From Effrenium voratum (Eukaryota; Sar; Dinophyceae; Suessiales; Symbiodiniaceae): a stretch of DNA of 64,000 nt. Where the stretch lies: assembly GCA_963377175.1 (NCBI GenBank), contig CAUJNA010001030.1, forward strand, positions 1-64,000, written 5' to 3'. The position numbers were made by a program, and so were the translations under genes. The notes under the pieces are model-generated. The model saw only the letters and a list, made by a program, of their open reading frames with translations, was not told the DNA's origin and did not search any database. Shown in pieces: positions 33,650 through 47,300 of the stretch; the stretch's first letter is position 1; every line of letters begins with the position of its first letter.

Positions 33650-34137
33650 GTGATGGTGATGGTGATGGTGATGGTGATGAAGGATGATTGATGACGATGA
33701 TTGTGATGATGGACAGAATCCTGCAAGGGCAAAATTCTCGTTCACGCAGGGTCCTGCACGGACAAAATTGTCCAAGCAAAGCCCGGCGCAGATGATGGCG
33801 GATGATGATGGATGATGATGATGATGAGAACGAGCAATGATGGCGATGTTGATGATCATCACGATCCCATGCTGCTGATGATGGTGGTAGATGGTGATGG
33901 AGGATGATGAAGGATGATGATGGATGATGGTCATGGATGATGATGGTGACGATGTTGATGGATGGTGATGATGATGGATGATAATGAGACAGAAGAAAAT
34001 TGCCCGTGGTCATCAGTGATGATGCTGATGACAGCCATGGTGATAATTGTCGCTATGCTGCGGGTCAGGCCGGGTCTAGCGGCACACTTCAAACGTGCGC
34101 CAAGAAATGGAAAGGGCAGTAACGATTGGCTGTCATT

Positions 34138-34185
<48 letters not shown>

Positions 34186-37100
34186 GCTGATGTTGGCGTC
34201 GAGTAGTGACGATTATCATCATCCCTGCTGGTGATGTTGGGGATGCGTAGTGATGGTTCGTCACCAGCATCATCCTATCCATCATCATCGTCGTCCGTAT
34301 CCTTTTTGATACGATGATGAATCATCGCTAGGCTTCCCGACATCACCAGCAGGGATGCGGAGAATCATCGCTACGCGTGCGCAGCATCACCAGCTGTCGC
34401 AATGATCATGATGACCACGCGTCCCCAGCATCTCCAGTCACCATCGTCATCCTTATCTTTGTGTTTTACGTTGGGGATGCTTGTTTTTTGAGGGGATGCG
34501 ACTGCATAGTGACGATTATCGTCATGGCTGTCATCATCATCATCACTGATGATGGGGATGAGCAGTCATGATTGTCATCACCCCTGCTGGTGATGTTGGG
34601 GATGCATAGTGACGTTTCATCGCGGGGATGCCTAGGGATGACTCATCATCATCATCATCGTCCTTACCTTTTTGATTTACGTTTCAATGCTCAGTTAGAC
34701 CCGACTTGAGATGCAGAGCTGTCGTCATCATCACAATGCACCCCCAGTGTCATAATTATGACTACGCACTTTCAGCATCATGCTCACCAGGATGATGATG
34801 ATGATGACAATGATCATGATGATGGTGATGATGATACCAACTGCGCCTACCGTGAGATCTAAAATTCATGCAGCGTCACCAACACATACCAAAAAGATAA
34901 GGACGACACGCTACTGGCAGGAACAACATAGTTTGATGGTCGCAATGATGCTGATCACAAGGATGATTTTGAGCGTGATGATGATGGTGATGATGGTGAT
35001 GATCATGCCGACGGTGTCTACCAAGAGATCTAAAATCTTTGCATCGTTACCAACAGCTATACCAAAAAGATAAGGGGGACAAGCTACTGGCAGGATCAAC
35101 GTAGTTTGATGGTCGCAATGATGATGATCACAAGGATGATGACGAGCGTGATGATGTTGATGATGATGCCGACGCTGCCTACCGTGAGATCTAAAATCTG
35201 TGCAGCAACACCAACACTTTGACAAAAAGATAAGGACGACAAGCTACTTGCAGGATCAACGTAGTTTGATGGTCGCAATAATGATGATCACGAGCATGAT
35301 GATGATGTTGATGATGATTCCGACGGTGCCTACCGTGAGATCTCAAATTCATGCAGCGTCACCAACACCGATAGCAAAAGATAAGGACGACAAGCTACTG
35401 ACGTTTGATGGTCGCCGTGATGATGAGCGCAAGGATGATGATAAGTGTGATGATGATGGTGATGGTGATGATGATGATGCCGACGGTGCCTACCATGAAA
35501 TCTAAAATCTTTGCAGCGTCACCAACACCTTTACCAAAAAAGATAAGAACGACAAGCTACTGGCAGGAGCAACCTAGTCTGATGATGATCATGAGCACCA
35601 TGATGATGATAATGATGATTCTGATGATGATGACGATGAGCGCCAAAATGACATGATGATGATGATGATGATGATGGTGATGATGTTGATGATGATGCCG
35701 AAGGTGCCTACCGTGAGATGTAACATCTTAGCAGCATCACCAACACCTATACCAAAAAGATAAGGACAACAAGCTACTGGCAGGATCAACATAGTTTGAT
35801 GGTCGCCATGATGATGATCGCAAGGATTCTGACGAGCATGATGAGAGTGATGATGATGATAATAATGATGATGATGATGCCGACGCTGCCTACCACGAGA
35901 TCTAAAATCTTTGCAGTGTCACCAACACCTATACCACAGGGGTAAGGACGACAGGCTACTGGCAGGACCAACGTAGTTTGATGGTCGCAATACTGATGAT
36001 CACGAGCATGATGATGATGTTGATGATGATTCCGACGCTGCATACCATGAGGTATATCTCTTCAGTGTCACCAACACCTACACCAAAAAGATAAGGACGA
36101 CAAGCTACTGGCAGGGTCAACGTAGTTGGATGGTTGCCAGAATGATGATCACGAGCATGATGATGAGTGTGATGTTGATGATGATGATGATGATGATAAT
36201 TCCGACAGTGCCTACCGTGAGATCTCAAATTCATGCAGCGTCACCAACACCGATAGCAAAAGATAAGGACGACAAGCTACTGACGTTTGATGGTCGCCGT
36301 GATGATGAGCGCAAGGATGATGATAAGTGTGATGATGATGGTGATGGTGATGATGATGATGCCGACGGTGCCTACCATGAAATCTAAAATCTTTGCAGCG
36401 TCACCAACACCTTTACCAAAAAAGATAAGGACGACAAGCTACTGGCAGGAGCAACCTAGTCTGATGATGATCATGAGCACCATGATGATGATAATGATGA
36501 TTCTGATGATGATGGCGATGAGCGCCAAAATGAGATGATGATGGTGATGATGTTGATGATGCTGCCGAAGGTGCCTACCGTGAGATGTAACATCTTAGCA
36601 GCATCACCAACACCTATACCAAAAAGATAAGGACAACAAGCTACTGGCAGGATCAACATAGTTTGATGGTCGCCATGATGATGATCGCAAGGATTCTGAC
36701 GAGCATGATGAGGGTGATGATGATGATAATAATGATGACCATGATGCCGACGCTGCCTACCACGAGATCTAAAATCTTTGCAGTGTCACCAACACCTATA
36801 CCAAAAGGGTAAGGACGACAAGCTACTCGCAGGACCAACGTAGTTTGATGGTCGCAATAATGATGATCACGAGCATGATGATGATGACGAAGATGATGGT
36901 TCCGACGGTGCCTACTGTGAGATCCAAAATCTTTGCAGCGTCACCAACACCAATACCAAAAAGATAAGGACGACAAGCTACTGACGTTTGATGGTCGCCT
37001 TGATGATGATCACAAGGATGATGATGAGTGTGATGATGATGGTGATGATGATGCCGACAGCGCCTACCGCGAGATCTGAAATCTATGCAGCGCCAGCAAC

Positions 37101-38267
37101 ACCGATACCAACAAATAAGGGCGACAAGCTACTGGCAGGATCAACCTAGTGTGATGCTGACCATGATGATGATCATGATGATGATGATGATGATGATGAC
37201 GATGAGCGCGATGATGAGATGATGTTTACGATGGTGATGATGGTGATAATGATGCCGACGGCGCCTAACGTGAGATGCAACATCTCAGCAGCGTCACCAA
37301 CACCTATACAAAAAACAGATAAGGACGACAAGCTACTGGCAGGATCAACCTAGTCTGATGCTGACCATGGTGATGAGCACCATGATGATGATAAGGATGA
37401 TGATGATGATGACGATGAGCGCCATGATGACAGGATGGTGATGATGGTGATAATGGTGATGATGATGGTGATGATGGTGATGATGGTGATGATGGGGATG
37501 ATGGCGATGATGGTGATGATAATGCCGACGGTGCCCTACCGCGAGGTCTAAAGTCTCTGCAGCGTCACCAGCACCGATACCAAAAAGTAAGGACGACAAG
37601 CTACTGGACAGTCTGATGCTGACCATGATGATGATGATGATGACGACGATGATGAGCACCATGATGATGATGATAATCATGATGATGATGATGATGAGCG
37701 CCATGGTAAGATGATGATGATGATGGTGATGATGGTGATGATGGTGATGACAATGCCAACGGTGCCTACCGTGAGATCTAAAGCCTTTGCAGCGTCACCA
37801 ACCCAAAAAGATAAGGACGACAAGCTATTGGCAGGATCAGCGTAGTTTGATGGTCGCCATGATGATGATCACAAAGATGATGACGAGCGTGATGATGATG
37901 GTGATGATGATGATGATGATGATAACGATGGTGCCGACGGTGCCTACCGTGAGATCTAAAATGTATGCAGCATCACCCTAGCCAAAAAGACAAGGACGAC
38001 AAGCTACCGGCAGGGTCAACGTAGTTTGACGGTTGCCATCATGATGACCACATGGATGATGATGATGAGCGTGATGATGATGGTGACGATGATGATGATG
38101 ATGATGATGACGGCGCCGACGGTGCCTACCGTGAGATGTAAAATTTTTGCAGCGTCACCAACACCTATACCAAAAAGAGCAGGACAACAAGCCACTGGCA
38201 GGATCAACGTAGTTTGATGTTCGCCATGATGATGATCATGATGATGATCACCATGATGATGAGCGCC

Positions 38268-38313
<46 letters not shown>

Positions 38314-41300
38314 CGATGACGATGATGATGATGACGCTGGCGATGAATCTTTGGTTATGCTCATGTGCCAGCCGCCCTTCCCGTGCGCCTTCCCTCCTTG
38401 GCGAAGGTAGGCGGATTTTGGGGCTGAACTCCACGGGGGATGAATTAACAGGAAATAGTTGAAATTGTTGAAATTTTATTTTCAGTAGGTTCAGAAGTTT
38501 CCAAAGAGTATCATAGTTTGAAGAGTTCGATATTATTTCACCCCTACATCATCCCGAGCCCAGTGCCAAAATAACTTCAATAATTGTGAATAATCTTTGA
38601 TTCAGCCAGCTGATCCCAGCCCCACAAAATCGAGATTTTTCAGCAAAACAGCTTTTCGCTTGGACAATGTTGCACCTTAAAACAATACCACAGTTTTGTG
38701 AATTGGTTGGAACTTTTGAAATCATATCAGACTTCCAATAAGCATTCCAATAGTTCAACATAAGTCCATGCTAGCTGAGCTTCAACAAGTTGCGCAAGTT
38801 CATAAGTTCAACAAAAAGAGCTCCATTGTTGCAAGTTTTTGAAGTTATTGCAATCATAATACGCAATGCTTTCCAGAATGTCAATAATTGCAAAAAGTTC
38901 TTTCAGCTCATGAATTTCAACAATAATTGATCCGTGCGCTCGCCCCCAAAAAATAGCTTCAATAGTTTCATTAGACAATAGATTGAAAAGTGGAACTTGT
39001 TGAAAATACACGTTCAATAGTAATGTTCCATAACTCCAATAAACTAGCAAATTGGAAGGGAATTTGACAGGTTTTGAGAGAAATTTGACAGGTTTTGAGA
39101 GGAATTGACCGGTTTCTAGGAGGGTTTGACTGGGCAGGGGGAACTTGACCGGTGCTGGCGGGATTTGGCCGGAGTTGGGGAAGTTGACCGAAAGTTGACC
39201 TGGTTTCTAGATGGGGGTTTGACCGGGGGTTTGGGAGGGGAGTTTGACCGGTTTTAGGGGTTGGCCCGGCTTTTGAGAGGGGGAATTTGACCGGTTTCTG
39301 GGCGGCTTTCATAGACTGTACTCTGGCCTCTTGACGGAACACCCTCAAGATCCCAACCTCAGCTCTAGTGGCGGGAGTCGATTGCACCCTGGAGGCCATG
39401 AAGGCGAAGTTTTTTGGCAATTGGAAGACCATGATGCGTTCACTTTCCAGAGTCCCTTCAGAAGACCGCAAGCTGGCGGGCCAACACGGCCGACGAAACC
39501 GCCGCAGATCAATCCTAGCGGGGTAAGAAAGGCTCCAAACAACCGTGGGCAAACAAAGGCAAAGGCAAACCATGGCACAAGTCCCTTGGACAACAAAGGA
39601 AAAGATTCCGGCAAGGAAAACTAAAACGGCAAAGGCGAAAGCAACACCTTCGCCGTGGATCGCGACACTGATGCACAGGAAGCCACGCAGCCTCCTGTCG
39701 ACATACCGGCAGAGCCATACCCGGATGACCTCGTTTTTCGTTCATCGCACCAATCAACCCAACCCAATGTCCTTCTGGTAGTTGGTATGCAGTGGAGAGA
39801 CTCATTAAAGCAATTGAACAATATCAGCAACGGATGAAGTATGAATCCGTGCAACACGAGGATGTTTGAGCCCAAACTACCGCCAAAAAACATTGTTGCC
39901 AACTTTCGCGCTACCCGCTTTGCCCCAGTTTGCTCAGCCCATACCGCCTAGCCGCAGCGTCTCCCTAGCAACACTCCGCTCCGGTTCGCTGCGTCTCCCC
40001 GCCACAGCGTCTCCCCCCTGCAGCCGCAGCATCTCCCCGTTCCGCTGCATCTCTCCAGCCGCTGTTCCTCGTCCAGCGTCGCTCCGCCCCACGTTTTTCC
40101 CTGTTCCGACCAACTCGGCGCCATCAAGAAACAGAGATAGGGTTTCTTGCCGCACCAAGCAACATTGTTGTTTTGCCATTGGTGGTTGGCCAAACCACGA
40201 CTAAACTGAACCCCCTTTGAGAATGACACCCTCTATAACTCACAGCAACTCGAAGCTGTGGATTTCGCTTTGCCAAAACGAACCTTGGTTGTCGAGCGAA
40301 TCAAGACGAGAGGTTCCTTACAACTGTGAATGCCTGTTTGTGATAGGACCGTTGTTGCAGTCACCATTGCTTTCTTTGTTACAGCCACCCAATTTGCGGT
40401 CGGGGCATAGGTTCTGGATAGCAACACAATTCAGTTTTAATTGTAGACCATTCCTGAAGTACCAACAAGTCTTGGTTGGACTTGAATTGCCGCCCGCAAG
40501 CGCGTGGCCATTGATGATGACTCCCGCCACAAGAAGCGTCTGCAGTTTCAAAATGCCCTGCTTACAACCCAGGACAAAACCGGTATCCAAACCAAACAAC
40601 GATACAACGATGGAATAGCACCATTTTCAATCCCCAAACCGGGCCGCCCTTGAGTCAGGAGGTTGTGGCGCTTCCTCACTAGCCCCTTTCGGCGGCTTCC
40701 GGATTTCTACATTGCGGGTTCAATGAAGTGTGGCACCACTGCGCTCTACAGCTATTTGGCCTTGCATCCGCATATCGTGACGCCCATGTTCAAGGAACGT
40801 TGGGAGGCAAGTGGTTTTGAAGCTGACCTACATGTGTTTCTACTGCTGTTTTCACTTGTGTGTGGGTTGTAAGATGGTCTGTCATTGCTTCTTGTGCTTC
40901 CAGGCGCTTTCCCCGCACGTACAAAATCATATCTCTAGGGGTTGATTCCCTATTCTTTTCAACCATCGTTCTTTTCAAAAACCGGCTGTTTCCCCAGCAT
41001 TTTTGATGGTCTGAAAAGAAGGATCCCTGAAAAGAATGGGGAAGTAGAATATCGAGTTTTTTCCCAAAGAGCTGAGTTCCCCGTTTTGCGCGCCTGATAT
41101 TGCTCACGATCCGTTACATTTTCTGACATGCCCCACAGCGGTTGATCTGAAGCGTGGCAATGGTAGGTATTTTCCGCCAAAACTGCCAGTCTCAATTGTT
41201 TCCCCTTTGCTTGCTTGGCCACCACAAAAACCAGCACGGCAAAACCCTTTCACCGTCTTTCTTTTTCTGTGCTATTGGAGGGGCCAGTTTCAAGGGTCCC

Positions 41301-44300
41301 CATACTCATTTTCACCTGATCCACGCCGGCCTTGGGTCAACTTGGGGCCCAGCGAAGCAGCGCAACGAAGCCACTATGGCCACTGGATGAAGGGCGATTT
41401 TCCTATTTTTCAGCATGACTTGAAGGTAGGTTACCCTGCCTCATGACGGGGCTTGTTTGGTGATTGGGAGGTGGTTCGCATTTTTGCATCCATGACAATT
41501 GCTCGATGACTGCAGCTTTGGTTTCTTTGGTCCGATGACTTGGACGGCAGCTTCCCAATTTTCTTCTTCTTTGTTTCTTGGCAGGCTTCTCTGTTTTCAG
41601 TGAGCAGCAAGCACAAAGCCCCAAAAAGTCATAGATGGCTCCTTATCAGAGAAAATGGCATGGGTTGGATCCTCTGCCTGGTAGCAGGCCATCGAGAAAG
41701 GGGGCCTGTTTTTGGGAGGGCGCAACCGGAGACATGGGGTTATGAAGATTGAGGACGCCCAGCCCCTCCAAAGCCTCCACAAAAGTTGACCCCTAAAAAG
41801 CTGCTTGCTCCCTAACAATAATCCGTCCCTAACAATAAAACCCCGGGTCCCCCGCGTGTTGGGCCAGAACTCTTTCAGACTGCGTTGCTTAAGTACTGGC
41901 ATCAAACAGGAAAGGGGGGACGCCTTTAATTTGCAGAAGAACTTTTAAAGGGAAAGCGCCCTTGTTGTTTTTTTAAACGAAACCTTTTCAAGGGAATCCA
42001 ATGGAGATAATAATAAAACCCTTGTCACGCAAGGCAACCAATTGGTGACCACTTATATTAGCACATCCGCAGAGTTTTGCTGAGTGGATCTGGGTTCGCA
42101 TTGGTTTAGTATAGGGTAGTTCAAAATAAGTATTGGCAATGTTTGGGGTCGGCTGGGGGGGGTATTATTAAGGGTTTATTCATAGCAAACAAGCAGTAAC
42201 TCTTTACCACCAATTTACCCTTAAATTTACCCCCCCAATTTCCCTCCCAATTACCAATTTATCCCCAAATTTACCTCCATTGTTCCACCAATATACCGCC
42301 GGATTTACCTCACATTTACCCCCCCCCATTTAGCACCTCATTTACACCCAATGAGTTACTCCCAATAATTTGCCGAAATCCCCTCCCCCAATTTTGGGTA
42401 GCTTGGGGCGGGGGGGGGTAACTAACAAGTCCAAAAATGGGCGATAAATGTTCGTACGCCGTTAAAACAAACCTGGGATTTACTCCCCCCGAATTTTTGG
42501 ACTCGTCGGTCAGTTTCCCCCAAAATTGGGGTGAATTACCCAAACAATACACATCCAAAATTGGTGGCAAATCAACCCCAAAATGTCTCCCAAATTGACT
42601 CCCAATTTACCCCAAAATCCCCCCCCCCCACCCCCCAAATTTACTCCACATTTCACCCAATATTTTACCCCCAATGTACCAAATGTTCCACACATTTACC
42701 CCTAATTTACCCACAATTTGCCACCTTTGGGGGTGACGTTCCCCAGACTTCGGAGTGACTCTTGCCAAATTCGATGCGAGTGCCTGCATAGCCCCTAAGA
42801 TTCGCCATTATTACTTGCTTGGGGGTGTTTTGGGGAATCGGGAGGTCTCCGAAGGCAGCAAACAGCATGCAACAAGATAGAATCAATAGTGTTAGTGTTC
42901 CCTATGCCTTGCGACTTGACAATGGATGGCTCATTTCGCAAATGGCCATGTTGGGTTTATTTTGAGAGCCCACAAGTGGGTGAGCCTCAGGTTAGGAGCC
43001 CGTTTGGGGTTTCAATCAGAGAAGAACCATGACACACCGCTAGGTCCCAAAAGCGCCCCGCAACAGATTTGAAAGACACCCAGAAATTCACCTGGAATTT
43101 GTCTCAACCCGGGAAGATATGAACATATTCTTGTTCCAACCGAGGCTCCCCCCCCTTTTGGCCACACAAGTCCCACTCATCCACTGGCAAAGTTGGAGGC
43201 TACACAATTTAATGTTCTGCGCGTGTTGCTTTTTTTTTCCCACCCATTGCCCTCCTGAAAATTAGTGAGGTATGGTGGACCTGGTTTTGTCATGAACAGT
43301 TGTGCTTTCCACTTTGGTCAACCGAGGTAATGGCCCACGCAGAGGTTTCATCTCAAAATGCCACTCATTCGCTGGTAAAGCGGGGGAAGGGACCAACAGC
43401 AAACTTGTTTGAGTTTCCTCCGGCATTTGCCTCACGCCCTCTTGGGACCCGCTTGAAACACGGAATGTAAGGTGACAAAGGTGCCAAAAGAGGCCCTGAA
43501 TTGTGACACACACCCCTCATCCCTCTCAGTGCCAGGAGTCTCGCTTTTTTCTGGGTATGTGTGGCTTGCGGCTCTCTACCTGGAGATATCGCTCCCTTTT
43601 CCCCAGCTATTGGGCCTGTCCCAAGGCGGGGAAAGGGGTGGATTTGACGGGTCAAGGGTTAATGAGGCGGTCAGCAACGCCCTTTAACGTGCGATTTTCG
43701 GGACAACCAGAGCATATGACTATGCGGGTTTCTATAACTCGACGCTTGTTGACCATGGTTGATTTGATTGCTGAAGTTTGATGGGCTAGCCGAGTTGGTT
43801 GATGAAACCGTCCAACATGTTCAACTGCAATTCCCTTTTCACGACGTAATGAGTTGTTTGATAGATTTGTGGGATGGTTTATATGGCAGACAGAACTGCG
43901 CATTGCTCAAACTTCAAGTCAGGTACACAGGGCCCTCACTCAACGAAGAAGCACGTCGGCTTCTAATAGAGCAGCGGACCGCAACACGAAGATTGGTTTT
44001 GTGTTGCCAGCTTTAAAAAAAAGTTTTCACCAACAACCCTAATTTCCCCTTTGCGGATGTAGTTTGGTTGATTTGGGAAGGTGGGTCAGCCCAAATCCAA
44101 CTGGGACAACTTCAAGACGTCCACAGTCTGCTGTTTGGAAGATGGTCCGCCTAAGCCTGGGCCACAAGAGCAAGCGCAAGGCTTGGGCGCCAGCGCTTGA
44201 GCGGGGCCCGGCAAGTCTTGGAAATGGTGCAAATGGGCCCCCAAACCACTACCTGTTGGTTTCTAATACCTTGTTACACGCGTGTGTGCGTGGCCATGCA

Positions 44301-47300
44301 GTGATGTGATTGTACGCGCATTGAACCGCATGTACCTTTATTCTTTCAGCGACAGCCAGCTTTGGCCTTGAAGGAGGTGGGAGGGACCCAGGGCAGCCGA
44401 AGCATGATGTGGAGCTGAAAGGAGTCCGGGCGAAATTGCTTGGATGACCGCACAATAAAGGGGCCAATTGGGTGAGACAAATTGACCAACAAAGGCTACA
44501 GCCAGCAACTGTTGAGACCGGCCGCCCCATTGATGAACATGTTTGGCTAAGGGGAATGCTAAGCCCGCTCTGAGAATCCCTTTTCCACGGTACATCGATG
44601 GAGAAAACATAGACACCCCCATGTGCTGGTTCGGTTCCTTTAAGTAGCTTCTTGGAGAGGCTCATGATTGGTACACAGATTGTTCTTCGCCCGCTCTGTT
44701 TCTCAAAGGATCCAACAAAACTGGAGGTGGTAAAAGCCTTTGTTTGGTGCTTGGCAGCTTACACGATGTTCAGCCTCGCATTAGGCCTTGAGCCCGGCAC
44801 GAAAACTTTCCACGGCTCTGTGAGCCTTTGATCCTGGACCATCACATCAGTTGATTTTCTGGCCGCTGCACTGGTGGCGGAGCACCGCACTTGGCCCCGG
44901 GGCAAACATGCGCGCTAAGCGGCGCTTTTCGCGGGTCTGTGAGCCCGTGATCCTCGGCCATTGGCCTTTCCACTGCGTTTGCCTTCCGCTGCACATACCC
45001 AAATGGAAGCCTCCTGTCGGCCAGGGATGCCTCACCTTCGACGCAGACGCCACAGCCAGCTTGACGCCCAACTTGGCTGCGGCTATGTACAAGCGCATGA
45101 GCCTTGCCATTGGCTGGGGCGGGTTGGATGCAGTTGGGTGGCCGTTTGGAACCTCAGAGGCTTGATCCTTCTCATGTAGACCACCAGTTTCATTTTGAAG
45201 GAGTTGAAGGCTGGAGGCGCCCGTATCATCTTGGCAGGTTCAGCCTTGGCACCCAACCTGCGCTGCTTCTGAAGCAGGATCAATTGCTGATGAAATCGCC
45301 AGGAGCACAGGGTCTCTTCGAAATAGATCATTTTTTGAAAATTGGATACCCCGCCTTTTCTTGCTCCCCGCTTTTTGTACAAGCCAATGGTCCCAACAAG
45401 TGATAAAGTCTGGCGGACGTTGGAGAATTTCCTTGGGTGAAGACGGAAACAGCATCAAATGGTCGCGATGTGATTCGCTCCAAAAGCCATGCCTGCCTCA
45501 CACAACGAAGCAAAAAAAACACCACAACACGTCAGAAAGCAGACAAATAGCAAAACCTTTCAAGCGTAACCAACTACTGCAAAAACGCTGTGAGCAACCA
45601 AACCTTTGCATTTACCTGGTTGGCACTTGAACCAAGGACCCCTGGTGCCAAGATCATCTTGGTCTACCGCGAGCCTGAGAAGGCAGCCTGGTCCATGTGT
45701 GCCTTCCGCTCTCGCATCAAGTGCACGCCCGTCTGCGGCTTCACCTTCAAGCAGATGCTTGGACAAGACAATGGCCTGCTCCCTGTCATGGCAGTTGCGC
45801 TTGTGCTTGTGCTCGGCCTTGGGCTTGGCCTCGGGCTGGCCTGGGGCTTGTGTGTGTGTGTGTGTGGGACCCCACCGCACCTTCCTGCCACACCCTGCAA
45901 TTCTTGAGGATGACCTTTGGTAAGTTGCTGATTTCTGGAGAGGCAGCCACAATGACGGATTCCTACCAGAATGAGCCCCACGCAGACCCTTTGCGGTTTG
46001 TCAAAATCTTTCTTGTTACTGCATGTTACTGCTCTGCCTTGGTGGGTTCACATTAGGGGTCCTTGAGCCCTTGAGCCACAAATGAGTTCGACGTAGGCCG
46101 TGTTCGCTCACTCCCACGCAATAGCAGTATGCAGAAGGTCTATGTCTAGTACAGGTCATGTTACAACACTGCTGATGTCATGGTCACATGGAAGAGGCGT
46201 GCTTGATGAAGCTTCATGAAAACTGGCTCGGGAGATTCAGATTTCTGGACCTCAGCAACCCAAACTCTTTGCGGGCTCGATCGATGCAAGCAGCCTTTGC
46301 GGAGGATGTATGATCTGGAGATGAGAACGGTGGAGTCTCCCCACTGGGCAGAGGTCGGGGTGGCTAGAAATGCGCGATTCTGGATGTCAGGAAAGTGCTG
46401 AAAGCGTAGCTGAAATGGAAAATCCTTCAAGCCGCTAACTTGGGAGATCCTTGAAACGGCAGGTCCACGCTTTTGCGGTCTTAGCCTGGCGCAGCTCGAG
46501 AAGGGACAATTTGCAAGCTGAGCGTGAATGTGGAAAAAGTCAGTCTTTGGCGTGCAAGCGATCAAGCACAAGCAAAACCAAACACAATCAACATTGGCGA
46601 GTAGCACAAGCGGCTTGGACGGCAACAATCTATTGAGCACACCCTCGATAGCCTGCCCCCTATAAAAACCGGCCATTTGGAATTTGGTCACCCTCACTGT
46701 CCGTCCTGGTAGAAGATCAAACTCCTGAACGTTCAATCAATGACCCAGCAATTTCAGTTGCCCAATTTTGCTTTAAATGAAGAAGGGGGTCATGGTCTGG
46801 GCCACGTGTTGGCGAGTGAGGTGCTCAATTCACTCTAGGCCGTGTTTAATTTTTCCCCTCAAATGCAAGACATTCTCGAGGAACATCCATTATGGGGTTC
46901 TTAAGGAGGGGGCGTAAGGGGAGGGGGTAGTTGGAACCCCCTAAATAAGTACAAGCTTCCCTAGCAAGTTTTAGAGCTCCTTAGCCGATTCTTAGGCTCC
47001 CTTAAGCTCCTGCGCTTCCGCTTTGATTGTGGCTAGGTTGGGTTGGGGCAAACGATGGCTTTACCCCTTCAGCTGCAAGCGCTGCTGGCCAACCCACAAT
47101 TCAGTGGGAATGCAGTTTGAACTCTGAAAATTGACTGGGAGGCTTGGGGAGGCTTAGGGCGTGCTTGGGGAAGCTTAGGGAGCCTTAGGGAAGCTTAGGG
47201 AAGGGAAGCTTGGGGAGCCTTGTGGAAGCCTGGGGAAGCCTCGAGAATAGGGACCAATCAGCTTAAGTTGGGTTGCATAAAAAAACGAGCAAAGGACGGC

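Larger units (their letters stand above)
30844..40658. other. sulfotransferase intron 1, 9.8 kb, repeat-dominated
   Basis: GC-AG intron. 30.84-31.84 kb: unassigned, with a 13-base C run near 31.42 kb. Then TA repeats, a duplicated 0.35-0.54 kb unit, GAT repeats and the large satellite, AT-rich degenerate sequence, a Lys-rich fragment and C-rich short repeats. These are listed separately. Confidence 0.7.

Noticed and set aside
34780..38234. Met/Asp-rich and Ile/His-rich small proteins in the satellite
   Set aside because: Stops fall in the conserved core of every unit; frames reflect GAT periodicity.
34780..38340. CRISPR-like array
   Set aside because: Regular repeats with variable parts, but the variable part is GAT repeat of differing length, not unique spacers, and the context is a eukaryotic intron.
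42180..42735. Internal telomeric repeat
   Set aside because: The unit AATTTACCCCC is irregular and does not match the TTTAGGG-type repeat.
46064..46086. Minus-strand CATTTGTGGCTCAAG, leader-like with one extra base
   Set aside because: Insertion breaks the match and it lies next to a second GGCTCAAG by local duplication; no gene follows on that strand.
46161..46736. 191-codon minus-strand open frame
   Set aside because: No recognisable domain, antisense to a sulfotransferase exon candidate, and no splice signals or partner.
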